Positions 25,786 to 35,500 of a stretch of DNA of 64,000 bases are shown one piece after another (positions within the stretch are counted from its first letter, which is position 1; each line of letters begins with the position of its first letter). The notes under the pieces are model-generated. The model searched no databases. It saw nothing but the letters and a program-made list of their open reading frames with translations, and was not told the origin of the DNA. The translations under genes and the position numbers were made by a program. The DNA is taken from contig NZ_CP150900.1 of NCBI RefSeq assembly GCF_038050405.1, positions 4,526,001 to 4,590,000 of the forward strand, given 5' to 3'. Origin of the DNA: Paraburkholderia sp. IMGN_8. Its GTDB lineage: Bacteria; Pseudomonadota; Gammaproteobacteria; Burkholderiales; Burkholderiaceae.

Positions 25786-27465
25786 CTAATTGCTCTGCTC
25801 GGACATTGCGTCGACCGCATCGGCAAATATTCGGGCGCGTTCTTCTTCCAAGCGGTGGATTTCAAGCGTTCTTTCGTTGATGGCTCGAAGTGCATCCTTG
25901 GCCGCTGCACAAGCGCGCGCTGAAGGAAGTGGAACGGCAAGTCCTCCAAGGTCAGAAAGTCGGATGTTACGGACCGTACTTCCAGTGACGATTTGTCGAA
26001 GACGCTCTACTCCGGTCCGACTTCTGAAAAAGAGATACAGTGCTTCCGCGTAATTCGCAGATTTCGGACGCAATATGAGGCAGGAGTTCGGCACGAATAC
26101 ATGACCAGCGTAAGCATCCTCCACGAGCCCCATGGCACCGACCGCCCCCTTCGCCACCATGACTATGTCGCCAGGTTGAAGGTCGGCAGCTGTGTCAGGA
26201 GTCTTGATACGTTCTGTCTCGCGGGTCTGGTCTTGCGTTGTTTCGATAAATCGAACATATGGGGACGCACGGACTATGCTTTCGGTGCTCAGGCTTGCGC
26301 CCAAGCTAGCCGAGCCCATAGATATTGACGATGGACGAATAATCTCCACGAGGTCACGCAGTGACACGCCGTTGTCGGCCGCTTCCTCCCCGGACGATGA
26401 GCCTGTAAGTATCATGCGCGGGAGAAGCGAGCCACTGCGCGCAATTTCTTCGCTGGTCAGTCTGCGACTGGTATTGGCATTCTCGACGCGGCCGTCGATG
26501 CCATCGAATATGCAGCGGGTGAGAGTGCGGCTCGACTCAACCTCAATTCTCCGACCCCGTCCCCTGGTGCCCGCAGTTGGACGCTCAGGCAAAGTCATAA
26601 CGAACACGGTTGCGTCGGCAGATGGCTCTCCAGAGAGTCGCAGAATCAACACAGAATACTGGTGGGTTGCGAGCGGCGTCACGCCACTGGGAAGCTCAAG
26701 TATCGCTTCTACACGACCTGAGGAGAGAAGTTCACTCCGAAAATCAGCCGCCTTTCCAGTGCGATAGAGCATGGAACTCGGTACAAGTGCGATTAGCCGC
26801 CTAATACTCGAACCGACTGCCGAAATAACCCCGCGTAGGTCTTCACTGGCTGCATAAGGAAGCTGTTTTGCATGCGCACCGCCCGAAACGCCGGGAATAA
26901 GTGGAAACGCCGCTATTGCAACATCGTTACTAGCATCCGCTTTAGAGACGCGCTCAAACGGCAAAAATCCGTTGGACTTAGCGCCAACTACGTCTTCAGC
27001 CCCTCCGATGACGGTCCAGGTGGCAGCGCGGGTGATTGCGACACATAGCGCCGGAATGTCAGACCCGGAGCAATACTGTTCGACCGACACGCCAGCGCCG
27101 TTCAATCGAGATGCCACAAGGCAAAGCGGGTCCTGCAGGACAATTGCCCGCGTATGTGCCCCCTCTATAACAAGGTCAGTCAGGAGCTGCGCAATATCCG
27201 GCGTCAGCGACGCCTCCCCACGACGTCTCGACGTGTCCGAAACCGAAACCCAATCAAGGATTTCAGAAAGTTGCGGCGTCGCCTGTTCTAGTATCGCCTG
27301 CAAGTCAGCCTGGAGGATGGGCCCCGTATTTGACTTGGGCAAATCGCCCCTTTGCGTGTCAGCGAGCATCGACAACGCAGCCTGATATGCATCAGGAACA
27401 CCGTGGTCGCGCAGGGTCACCACCAAGTCCCGGAATACGACGGTCGGGCTCAAAGGACGATTCAT
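25786..27465 (-). CDS. Methylase-like protein with degenerate catalytic motifs fused to an HsdS-like recognition domain
   Basis: A 559-residue protein laid out like an HsdM-type N6-adenine methylase core followed by a type I specificity domain. Residues 87-260 align by pattern with HsdM (SLTPDIAQLLTDLV, then SSMLYRTGKAADFRSELLSS and RVEAILELPSGV). The SAM motif I, normally DPACGSGG, reads DPLCLVAS at 112-119. The catalytic NPPF/Y motif reads DVAIAAFPLIPG at 181-192. Both are lost, so methylation activity is unlikely. The C-terminal 180 residues resemble a TRD (DIVMVAKGAVGAMG, LRQIVTGSTVRNIRLSDLGG) with a terminal helix. It starts 1 bp after the stop of a 66-residue gene. It may be a DNA-recognition protein that no longer modifies DNA. 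Confidence 0.7.
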   Translation of the reverse strand: MNRPLSPTVVFRDLVVTLRDHGVPDAYQAALSMLADTQRGDLPKSNTGPILQADLQAILEQATPQLSEILDWVSVSDTSRRRGEASLTPDIAQLLTDLVIEGAHTRAIVLQDPLCLVASRLNGAGVSVEQYCSGSDIPALCVAITRAATWTVIGGAEDVVGAKSNGFLPFERVSKADASNDVAIAAFPLIPGVSGGAHAKQLPYAASEDLRGVISAVGSSIRRLIALVPSSMLYRTGKAADFRSELLSSGRVEAILELPSGVTPLATHQYSVLILRLSGEPSADATVFVMTLPERPTAGTRGRGRRIEVESSRTLTRCIFDGIDGRVENANTSRRLTSEEIARSGSLLPRMILTGSSSGEEAADNGVSLRDLVEIIRPSSISMGSASLGASLSTESIVRASPYVRFIETTQDQTRETERIKTPDTAADLQPGDIVMVAKGAVGAMGLVEDAYAGHVFVPNSCLILRPKSANYAEALYLFFRSRTGVERLRQIVTGSTVRNIRLSDLGGLAVPLPSARACAAAKDALRAINERTLEIHRLEEERARIFADAVDAMSEQSN

Positions 27466-27466
27466 C

Positions 27467-27667
27467 TTAGTTGCGCTCCATCTGCGGGCTTCTGACCGGC
27501 CCTTCCGCGTACGGACGGGTATCGAACGTAACGTGAAAATCTAGCTTCACCGGCGGCAAGTTCACCGGGTGTAGCGCCAGTACCGTAGCGATAGCAGCGA
27601 AAGCCGACCGCCGGGACTGGCGCGACTTGGGCGCAATTGACTCTTCTTCTCGCGTCAGATTTTTCAT
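27467..27667 (-). CDS. Small partner gene of the methylase-like protein
   Basis: A 66-residue protein (begins MKNLTREEESIAPKSRQSRR) whose TAA is followed one base later by the ATG of the methylase-like gene, so they are probably coupled. It has a basic N-terminus and a short hydrophobic segment (SAFAAIATVLALHPV), then a beta-prone tail. No family recognised and the ribosome site is poor. Confidence 0.45.
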   Translation of the reverse strand: MKNLTREEESIAPKSRQSRRSAFAAIATVLALHPVNLPPVKLDFHVTFDTRPYAEGPVRSPQMERN

Positions 27668-28377
27668 GTTTTTCGTGATTCAGAGATTCGATGCAGAAAT
27701 CATGACATGATTTATTCGTCGCTTGCAAGCATCTTTTGCGCAGCCGGAGAGCGAAAATTCAGGCCAAGATGATGTCCAAGTAAATGAAAGTATGTTGTTA
27801 GGACGAGTTGCCGAATGCGCTTTGGCTTTCGAGGTCGTGAGCCAGCGCTTCTGCGAAACCCTCAAGAACATGACAACCGCACGCAGCCCTCATCGTCGAC
27901 GGTCTTCTCCAGCTCTCGACCGAAGTTTTGGCGGAGAACACAATGGCGTTTCGCCGGAGAGAACAGCCGTTCAGCGATACGCTAGCCGCAAATATCTGCG
28001 TGGGCCACCCGTAGGTCGGTCGCCCGACCTAAGTTGGCCTCAACCGGTACTAGGGCGCGCGATGACTGTGGCTGTTGCGATAGCCAAGGAGACGGCCGAG
28101 ACGAAACTCTCCTCGAGGGGCACCGCGTTGCCGTCTCGAGCTGTTGACCAGCGAGGCGTACCGGTTGAGGGTTCCCTTGTTCGGGGTTCGGCTAACGATG
28201 TCTGCCGAGCACCAAAGCAAGTTCGGGTCAACGCGTTGACGTTGAGGTACACCAAAGTGTTCTGGTCAGAACACTTCACACTCGTTCTCGTTGACAGACC
28301 GGCCCATGCAACCTCTCCTCTCGAACGAGCAATAGCGCTTGTATTGGATTGGGTGCAAACAGTCCTATTGCCGTTTT
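27668..28377. other. Degraded region without a confident gene
   Basis: About 700 bp. A long plus-strand frame crosses it but its translation is low-complexity and family-free. It contains a hairpin TAGGTCGGTCGCCCGACCTA at 28012-28031 and an inverted repeat (28038-28170). It looks like decayed mobile or accessory DNA. Confidence 0.4.
28038..28170. repeat. 13-bp perfect inverted repeat with 107-bp spacer
   Basis: Arms CCTCAACCGGTAC (28038-28050) and GTACCGGTTGAGG (28158-28170). The spacer shows partial similarity to that of the repeat at 15529-15670, beginning at GCGATGAC, though the arms are different sequences. Role unknown. Confidence 0.6.
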
Positions 28378-28515
28378 GGCGAATGGCTCTTTCGCTTTGC
28401 TTCATCTCAAGAAAATATCGACCGCGTAGCGAAGTGGCTCTGCTGGACCGTTGTTGTCGTCGTTGCGTTTGTGCTTGCTACTGTGCTCTTTGTCACCTTA
28501 ACGCGAAGATGGTAG
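28378..28515 (+). pseudogene. Second copy of the small single-pass membrane protein (start lost)
   Basis: Translating from 28378 gives GEWLFRFASSQENIDRVAKW, then a run of valines and other hydrophobics, ending TRRW and TAG. It clearly corresponds to the protein at 17921-18073 (SEWLLRFASSQRNIDRVAMW and its membrane helix). Upstream there is only a TTG without a ribosome site, preceded by an in-frame TAG, so the copy is probably not expressed, or starts unconventionally. Confidence 0.7.
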
Positions 28516-28600
28516 GGCGCAAATCCAGGTGGCAATGGTGGCTGCGTCGGCGGCGATGGGTCGCCGAAATCCAAGAAACAGCGAACGGGGGTCGCCGCCA

Positions 28601-28801
28601 ATGACAACAGCATATGAGCGCACCAAGGCAGTCATCGAGGCGCGCGAGCTTTTGCAACCGCTCGCTTCCGCCACTGGCACTGGCGCGCGCAGAGCCGTTC
28701 GAGAAGCCGCACGGCAACTCTTCCAGCACCATCCGCTCGACGTCGACCTGGAGGGTTCAGCCGCGGCGCTCCCGGGAATCTGGGCACCCTTGTGCAGGTA
28801 G
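28601..28801 (+). CDS. BPSL0761-like small protein (copy 2)
   Basis: A 66-residue protein beginning MTTAYERTKAVIEARELLQP, related to the gene at 18569-18883 and sharing its HPLDVDLEGSAAALPGIWA block, after which it stops. It lies just after the membrane-protein copy, the same neighbours as in the other locus but on the opposite strand. Function unknown. Confidence 0.5.
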   Translation: MTTAYERTKAVIEARELLQPLASATGTGARRAVREAARQLFQHHPLDVDLEGSAAALPGIWAPLCR

Positions 28802-28852
28802 CCATCAACTCCACGACCGCCCGCGCCAACAGTCCAGCTCGGGCTCTGCAAC

Positions 28853-29269
28853 ATGCGGCAGTATTTTTCCCCTTATCGCACATTCGGCTCCATGGGGCAA
28901 CATATTGCCGGTTGTTGCAATGGCGCTCGGGTGCTTTACGAGGTATGGACGAAGATTCCGAACCGCACACTGCACATTCACACACCTGAAGAGCTGGAGG
29001 CCGAACTCGGGCGGCGCTTGAAAACGCTACGGGTGCACAAAAACCTCGACCAAGCCCCTGTGTGGGCGCGCGCCAGCATCAGCGTCAGTTCGTTGAGTAA
29101 ACTCGAGAATGGCGGTGGCTCGTCACTGCGTACACTCATTCGGGTCCTTCGTGTTCTTGGGCGCGAAACGTGGCTGGAGACCATCGCTCCGGTCGCGACC
29201 ATCAATCCCGAGATGATGGTGCCGCGTCAGCGTGCCAGCAAGCTGAGGCTTAAGAGGCCTGACAGATAG
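28853..29269 (+). CDS. XRE-type helix-turn-helix regulator (start uncertain)
   Basis: The C-terminal 95 residues form an XRE/Cro-type HTH: TPEELEAELGRRLKTLRVHK, WARASISVSSLSKLENGGG, then a hydrophobic helix and LETIAPVATINP, a sequence usual in short HipB-like regulators. The first 35 codons read from ATG 28853 do not look conserved, and no start has a good ribosome site. The gene may have lost its own 5' end by rearrangement. No HipA-like or toxin partner is adjacent. Confidence 0.6.
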   Translation: MRQYFSPYRTFGSMGQHIAGCCNGARVLYEVWTKIPNRTLHIHTPEELEAELGRRLKTLRVHKNLDQAPVWARASISVSSLSKLENGGGSSLRTLIRVLRVLGRETWLETIAPVATINPEMMVPRQRASKLRLKRPDR

Positions 29270-29569
29270 TCCTGACCGGGCACGTTTGAGCAGCACGCGT
29301 CAGCTGTCTTTGGCTCTCAAAAGACGACGTACGCATCCGCGAGATTTTTCGGGTGAGCCATCGCAGCGCCATCCTTTACTAGCCTGAACAGGTAATGGAT
29401 ACTCCGACTCATGCCCGTGAAGAAGAGGGTCCAAGGTTCGCAAATACGCGTTGCGGTGGCCATCCTCCGCGAATTGTACCGTTAGCGTTGCTGCGTGAAT
29501 GTCACGGAAAAGTCGCAGGATTTCCACAGAACATCGCAACGCGTGGTCGAAGACCGACACAGAGCCGGG
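29270..29569. other. Gap with no confident gene
   Basis: About 300 bp. A minus-strand frame (29560-29300, 86 codons) contains a protein-like stretch (LTVQFAEDGHRNAYLRTLDP) but no recognisable family or ribosome site; it may be a fragment. Confidence 0.3.
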
Positions 29570-29752
29570 TTAGTCTGCAGCGAACTTAATTGAATACTCG
29601 GCCTCTTGCTGCACGACCGGCCATCCTTCGCGCAGAAGCCGCACGACTTCGTCGACCACCTCATAGCCCAGTCCGCACCTATCGATGTCCGCGACGCTCA
29701 TTTGCGCGAGGTCGGAGGTCGAGGCCGCTCCATTGGAAATTCTAAAGAACAA
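29570..29752 (-). pseudogene. C-terminal fragment of the M41-like protein
   Basis: The 60 codons match the C-terminus of the protein at 12484-12999: RISNGAASTSDLAQMSVADI against KISDGEASASDLATMGITDI, then LLREGWPVVQQEAEYSIKFA against ILREGWRVVQQEAEYLIEFA. The HEAAH part is absent, and the similarity ends about 90 bp before hsdM. The break probably marks the boundary where the restriction-modification block was inserted. Confidence 0.75.
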
Positions 29753-29841
29753 GGGACTCGCTGATAAGGGCCTTGTTAGCTCGTGTGCGAAAATCTAACC
29801 TATTCACATCCGAAGAATCTCGAAATTCAAGGCAAGAACCC

Positions 29842-31380
29842 ATGCTCACAGGCGAAATTCGCAGCCAAATCAATGCCATCTGGGACTCTTTCTGGTCCGG
29901 TGGCATTTCCAATCCCCTGGAGGTGATGGAGCAACTCACCTACCTGCTATTCATCCGTCGACTGGATGAAACCCATACGCTCGAAGAAAGCAAGGCGCTG
30001 ATGCTGAAGAAGCCGATGACCAAGCGGATTTTTCCCGTCGGGAAAGACGAGAAGGGGCGCGATTATGGGGACCTGCGCTGGTCTCACTTCAAGAATTTCT
30101 CGCCGGCCGAAATGTACACAGTGGTCGGCGAGCATGTGTTTCCTTTCCTGCGCAGCATGGGTGGTGACGACTCAACCTATGCGCATCACATGAAGGATGC
30201 CCGCTTCACCATCCCGACGCCGGGTTTGCTGGCCAAGGTGGTCGACATGCTCGACCACATACCGATGGAAGACCGGGATACGAAGGGCGATATCTACGAA
30301 TACATGCTGGGCAGGATTGCCAGCGCCGGGCAGAATGGTCAGTTTCGGACCCCTCGCCACATCATCAAGTTGATGGTTGCGCTTACGGAGCCCAATCCGA
30401 AAGACATCATCTGCGACCCGGCCAGCGGTACGTGTGGCTTCCTCGTTGCCGCAGGTGAATATCTGCGAGAGAACCATGGCGAGTTGTTTAGTGACCTTGC
30501 GGCTCGGGAGCATTTCCATCATGCCATGTTCCATGGGTATGATTTTGACAACACCATGCTCCGAATTGGCAGCATGAACATGGCATTGCATGGGGTCGAT
30601 AATCCAGATATCAGGTACAAAGACTCGCTGGCCCAGGACCACGCTGGGGACGAAGAGAAGTATTCTCTGATTCTGGCCAATCCTCCGTTCGCAGGCTCAC
30701 TCGATTACGAGAACACCGCCAAAGACCTGCTTGCAATCGTCAAGACGAAAAAGACGGAACTGCTTTTCCTTGCACTGTTCCTGCGTCTCCTCAAACCGGG
30801 CGGACGTGCCGCAGTCATCGTCCCAGACGGTGTGTTGTTTGGCTCATCTAACGCGCATAAGGAATTACGCCGGATGATTGTCGAAGACCAGAAACTTGAC
30901 GGAGTTATTTCGCTCCCTGCAGGGGCGTTCAAACCCTATGCCGGTGTGTCGACCGCTATCCTGCTTTTCACCAAGACGGAGTCCGGAGGCACCGACCATG
31001 TTTGGTTTTACGATATGGAAGCCGATGGGTGGAGTCTCGATGACAAACGCCAGCCGCTGCTCGATGAGGAAAAGCTAGGCGTGACGCCGGCGAACCAACT
31101 GACCGATTTGGAGCACGCCAAGAACAACCTGCCGGACGCCCTTGCACGTTGGAGGGAGCGCGACGGCAGCGAACGCGAACGCGCACGCACTGCGCAGAGC
31201 TTCTCTGTGCCCAAGGCCGATATCACGGCCAAAGGTTACGACCTTTCCATCAGCAGCTACAAGGAGGTTGTACATGAGGCAGTTGACCATCTACCGCCGT
31301 TTGAGATTCTCGCCAAGCTCAAAGGGCTGGAAGAGGAGATTCGGGCTGGGATGCAAGAACTTGAAGGAATGCTCAAATGA
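29842..31380 (+). CDS. hsdM: Type I restriction-modification methylase subunit HsdM
   Basis: A 512-residue N6-adenine methylase. The SAM motif I is DPASGTCGFLVAAGEYL at about residues 192-208; a Cys replaces the usual second Gly-Gly position. The catalytic motif is NPPF at about 280 (LILANPPFAGSLDYENTA). A type I HsdM N-terminal helical domain precedes it (INAIWDSFWSGGISNPLEVM, LTYLLFIRRLDE). I chose ATG 29842 since the family begins with LTGEIRSQI. It methylates adenine in the target set by HsdS and forms the M2S complex. The stop overlaps the hsdS start as ATGA. Confidence 0.93.
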   Translation: MLTGEIRSQINAIWDSFWSGGISNPLEVMEQLTYLLFIRRLDETHTLEESKALMLKKPMTKRIFPVGKDEKGRDYGDLRWSHFKNFSPAEMYTVVGEHVFPFLRSMGGDDSTYAHHMKDARFTIPTPGLLAKVVDMLDHIPMEDRDTKGDIYEYMLGRIASAGQNGQFRTPRHIIKLMVALTEPNPKDIICDPASGTCGFLVAAGEYLRENHGELFSDLAAREHFHHAMFHGYDFDNTMLRIGSMNMALHGVDNPDIRYKDSLAQDHAGDEEKYSLILANPPFAGSLDYENTAKDLLAIVKTKKTELLFLALFLRLLKPGGRAAVIVPDGVLFGSSNAHKELRRMIVEDQKLDGVISLPAGAFKPYAGVSTAILLFTKTESGGTDHVWFYDMEADGWSLDDKRQPLLDEEKLGVTPANQLTDLEHAKNNLPDALARWRERDGSERERARTAQSFSVPKADITAKGYDLSISSYKEVVHEAVDHLPPFEILAKLKGLEEEIRAGMQELEGMLK

Positions 31381-32558
31381 GTTATCCCTTTCGACCGCTA
31401 GAGAGCCTAGGGACTATCCAAACTGGTTCGACGCCACTAACTTCTGAAGACTCATATTGGGGCGGTGATATTCCGTTCGTGACGCCCGGCGAACTCGACC
31501 AAGATTCGCCAGTTACTAAGACTCCAAGGACCCTATCGGCCCTTGGGGCAGAGCAAGCTCGCCTCCTTAAAGCGCATGCTGTCATGGTGTGCTGTATTGG
31601 CTCACTCGGAAAAGTTGGCATCGCTGGGCGGCAACTCGTTACGAACCAACAGATAAATGCAATCGAATTTCACGAAGACAAAATTCTCCCGAGATTCGGG
31701 TACTACGCCTGTCAAAGACTAAAACAGAAAATGTTCTCGGTTGCGCCAGCAACCACGGTAGCAATTGTAAATAAATCAAAATTTGGACAGCTCGAAATTC
31801 CTGTTCCGCCCGTACCGGAACAACGCCGCATTGCCGCCATTCTCGACCAAGCTGCCGCGCTCCGTGCAAAACGCAGGGCCGCCTTGGCTTGGCTCGACAG
31901 TCTTGTGCAGTCGGTTTTTCGTGAAACGTTTCGTAGCAGCCTAGAAAGTGAAAAACGAATTCCCCTTAAAGAGTTCGTTACTGAATTTCGATATGGAACG
32001 TCAAACAAGTCTGAGTCGAGCGGCTACCCCGCTTTGCGAATTCCAAACGTAGCTGGCGGGACATTGGACCTAGGTGAATTGAAAACTGTACCGGTGGATG
32101 ACGCCGAATATTCCCGCCTGAAGCTAATTGATGGGGACCTTCTATTCGTACGTACGAACGGGAATCCAGACTTTGTGGGACGATGTGCAGTGTTTGATTC
32201 GACGTTGGTGGCGACGACCGGGTTCGAAACGTCTTCGTTTATTTACGCCTCTTATCTAATACGCGCTCGCCTAGATACGAAGCAGCTTCTTCCTGCTGTT
32301 TTGCAGCAGTATCTCTCATTTGATGAGGGAAAGAGAGAGGTGCGCTCGAAGAGTAAGACTTCGGCTGGACAATTCAACATAAACACGGAGGGCTTGGGGA
32401 CGCTACGTATTCCCATGCTCCCCATGCAGGACCAACTTGCATTTCTAGAGCAGTTGACGAAGATAGAAAGGCAACGAAGCATTCAGCGTAGGTTCCTAGA
32501 TGAGAGCGATGCGCTGATGGCCTCACTGGACTATCGGGCTTTTCGAGGAGAACTTTAA
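31377..32558 (+). CDS. hsdS: Type I restriction-modification specificity subunit HsdS
   Basis: A 393-residue protein with two target-recognition domains. TRD1 is about residues 1-145 (YPFRPLESLGTIQTGSTP, ending FGQLEIPVPPVPEQRRIAAI) and TRD2 about 190-360 (IPLKEFVTEFRYGTS, ending LGTLRIPMLPMQDQLAFLEQ). Each is followed by a conserved helix that spaces the two half-sites. It overlaps hsdM and its stop codon directly abuts the hsdR start. The DNA target cannot be read from the sequence. Base composition is more AT-rich than in hsdM, as is common for HsdS genes. Confidence 0.92.
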   Translation: MSYPFRPLESLGTIQTGSTPLTSEDSYWGGDIPFVTPGELDQDSPVTKTPRTLSALGAEQARLLKAHAVMVCCIGSLGKVGIAGRQLVTNQQINAIEFHEDKILPRFGYYACQRLKQKMFSVAPATTVAIVNKSKFGQLEIPVPPVPEQRRIAAILDQAAALRAKRRAALAWLDSLVQSVFRETFRSSLESEKRIPLKEFVTEFRYGTSNKSESSGYPALRIPNVAGGTLDLGELKTVPVDDAEYSRLKLIDGDLLFVRTNGNPDFVGRCAVFDSTLVATTGFETSSFIYASYLIRARLDTKQLLPAVLQQYLSFDEGKREVRSKSKTSAGQFNINTEGLGTLRIPMLPMQDQLAFLEQLTKIERQRSIQRRFLDESDALMASLDYRAFRGEL

Positions 32559-35500
32559 TTGAGCAACTTTGCCTTTCTCCAATCCGAGTGGTCTTTATTG
32601 TTCGAGGCTGCCAGCAAGGCGGAAGGCACAGTTAACAGTGACCCGCGCGCGTCCTGTTTCTACGCTCGACGCGCGCTGGAAATCGCGGTGGCGTGGCTAT
32701 ACACGCACGACAAATCGTTCAAACTCCCTTATCAAGATACGCTCAGTGCATTGATACACGAGCCCACATTCCGTAAGGGGGTGGGCGAAACTGTGTTCGC
32801 CAAGGCGAGATACATCAAGGACCTTGGCAACGACGCGGTTCATAGCGCAAAGAAGATAGCGCAGTCCGATGCGCTCAACGCGACCCGGGAGCTTTTCCAT
32901 CTGTGTTACTGGGTGGCTCGTACCTATGGGAGGACCTCCCGCCCGGCACCCGGATTGGGCTTTTCTGCCGACCTCATACCACCGGCATCCGGTGTTTCGC
33001 GTCAGACGCTGGAGCAGTTGCAGACTTTGAGCGTGCAGCTTAAGGAACGCGACGAGCGTCTATCCTTGCTGCTCGCTGATAAGGCGGAGTTCGATGCAGA
33101 ACTGCAGCGTCTACGTGACGAGGTCGCTGCTGCCAAGAAGGCCAATGTAGCCCAGCCGGATACCCACGACTATTCTGAGGCCGAGACTCGTAAGGCCTAC
33201 ATCGACCTTCTGCTGCGAGAGGCTGGCTGGGAGCTCGACAAGACCAAAAACTTCGAGGTCGAAGTCAATGGCATGCCCAATAACGAGGGCAAGGGCTTTG
33301 TTGACTACGTACTGTGGGGTGACGACGGAAAGCCGTTAGCGCTGATTGAAGCCAAGCGGACAACGAAAAGCCCGACCGTGGGACAGCAGCAGGCCAAGCT
33401 CTACGCGGATTGTCTCGAGCAGATGTATGGCCAACGCCCGGTCATCTTCTATTCCAATGGCTACGAGCACTGGATTTGGGACGACGTCTCATATTCCCCC
33501 CGTGCGGTCCAGGGCTTTTATAAGAAAGCTGAGCTTGAGTTGCTGGTCCAGCGACGAAGCAGCCGGAAAAAATTGTCCGAGACGGTCATCAACGGGGCAA
33601 TCATTGAGCGCTATTACCAGACACGCGCGGTGCGTCGCGTCGGCGCGACTTTCGAGGTAGATAACCAGCGCAAATCGCTACTTGTCATGGCGACGGGTTC
33701 GGGCAAGACGCGTACTGTCATCGCGCTGGCTGACGTGCTGATGCTTAGCAACTTGGTCAAGCGCGTTCTCTTTCTGGCAGACAGAATCGCTTTGGTGAAT
33801 CAGGCGGTCAATGCTTTCAAGGCACATCTGCCAGACTCCTCGCCGGTGAATCTGGTCACGGACAAGGACACGGAAGGCCGGGTTTTCGTGTCGACATACC
33901 CCACCATGATGGGCCTCATCGACGAGGCGCAAGATGGCCAGCGACGCTTCGGTGTGGGGCACTTCGACCTTATCGTCATCGACGAGGCACACCGGTCGGT
34001 GTATCAGAAGTACCGTGCCATTTTCGAATATTTTGATTCCCTGCTTGTTGGGTTGACTGCCACACCGAAAGACGAAATCGACAAGAATACCTATGGTCTG
34101 TTCGACCTCGAAACGGGTGTCCCGACCGATGCCTATGGTCTGGATGAGGCGGTTGCGGACGGCCATCTGGTCCCGCCGGTTGCCGTTTCCGTACCACTGA
34201 AGTTCCAGCGTCAGGGAATCCGCTACGACGACCTGTCGGAAGAAGAGAAAGAGGCGTGGGACGAGAAAGAGTGGAACGAAGAGGGGAGTACGCCAGACGA
34301 GGTCGGTGCCGAAGACCTGAACAAATGGTTGTTCAATAGCGATACGGTTGATAAAGCGCTGGAAGTGGTGATGACGAAAGGCCACAAGACGGCGGGCGGC
34401 GACCGGCTCGGCAAGACCATCATCTTTGCCAAGAACAACGACCATGCTGACTTTATCGCCAGACGATTTGATATTAACTACCCGCATTACAAAGGGCACT
34501 TTGCTCGCGTCGTGACGTACAAGACGGAGTACGCGCAGAGTCTCATCGATGACTTCTCCATGAAGGAGAAGGCACCTCACATTGCCATTTCTGTGGATAT
34601 GCTCGACACCGGCATCGATGTGCCGGAAGTGGTCAATCTGGTGTTTTTCAAGGTAGTTCGCTCGAAAACGAAGTTCTGGCAAATGCTTGGGCGCGGCACC
34701 CGTCTGTGCAAAGACCTGTTCGGGCCGGGTCTGGACAAGAGAGATTTCTTCGTTTTCGATTTCTGTCAGAACCTCGAGTTCTTCAGCCAGAATCCGGATG
34801 TCTCGGATGGCTCGACCACCGAATCCCTGAGCACACGCCTCTTCAAGGCGCGGGTAGAAATGATTGTCGAACTCGACAAGAGATTGAAGGGCGGCGATGA
34901 CGCTAACTCAGATGGCACCAATCTGACCACCGGTCAGCTCCGTGGAGAGACCGCGGATATGCTGCGTGAAAGGGTGGCCGCCATGAATCTGGACAATTTT
35001 GTGGTTCGGCCTCAACGGCAGTTTGTCGAGAAGTTCTCGAAGGGCGACGCGTGGCAGTCAATTGGCTCAGAAGAGGTCCACGAACTGACATCGCGCCTGG
35101 CCGTGCTGCCGTCCGAATTGACTGACGATGACGAGGAGGCCAAACGCTTCGACATGCTGGTCCTGCGGGCGCAACTTTCGATACTGCAGGCTACATCCGG
35201 GTTTCCGGGGCTCCGCGAGAAGATTCAGGCCGTCGCCAGCGCGCTCGAGGAGCAAATGGCCATCCCTGCTATCAAAGCAGAGATGGTGCTCATACAGAGC
35301 GTGGCGAGCGATGACTGGTGGGAGGATGTGACTGTTCCAATGCTGGAGACAGTACGGCGCAGGCTGCGTGCTCTCGTGAAGTTGATACCGAAAGGCCAGA
35401 AGAAGATTGTATATACGGACTTCGAGGACGAACTCGGTGAGTCTTCCATCATTGACCTGCCGCAGGTGACGGCCGGACTTAACATGGGTAAATTCCGGGA

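Noticed and set aside
27723..28604. 293-codon plus-strand frame
   Set aside because: It crosses a hairpin and an inverted repeat and overlaps the out-of-frame membrane-protein copy; the translation is low-complexity and has no family signal.
33678..34682. 334-codon open frame antisense to hsdR
   Set aside because: It mirrors the conserved helicase core of hsdR; its translation has no recognised family and reflects GC-rich codon use.
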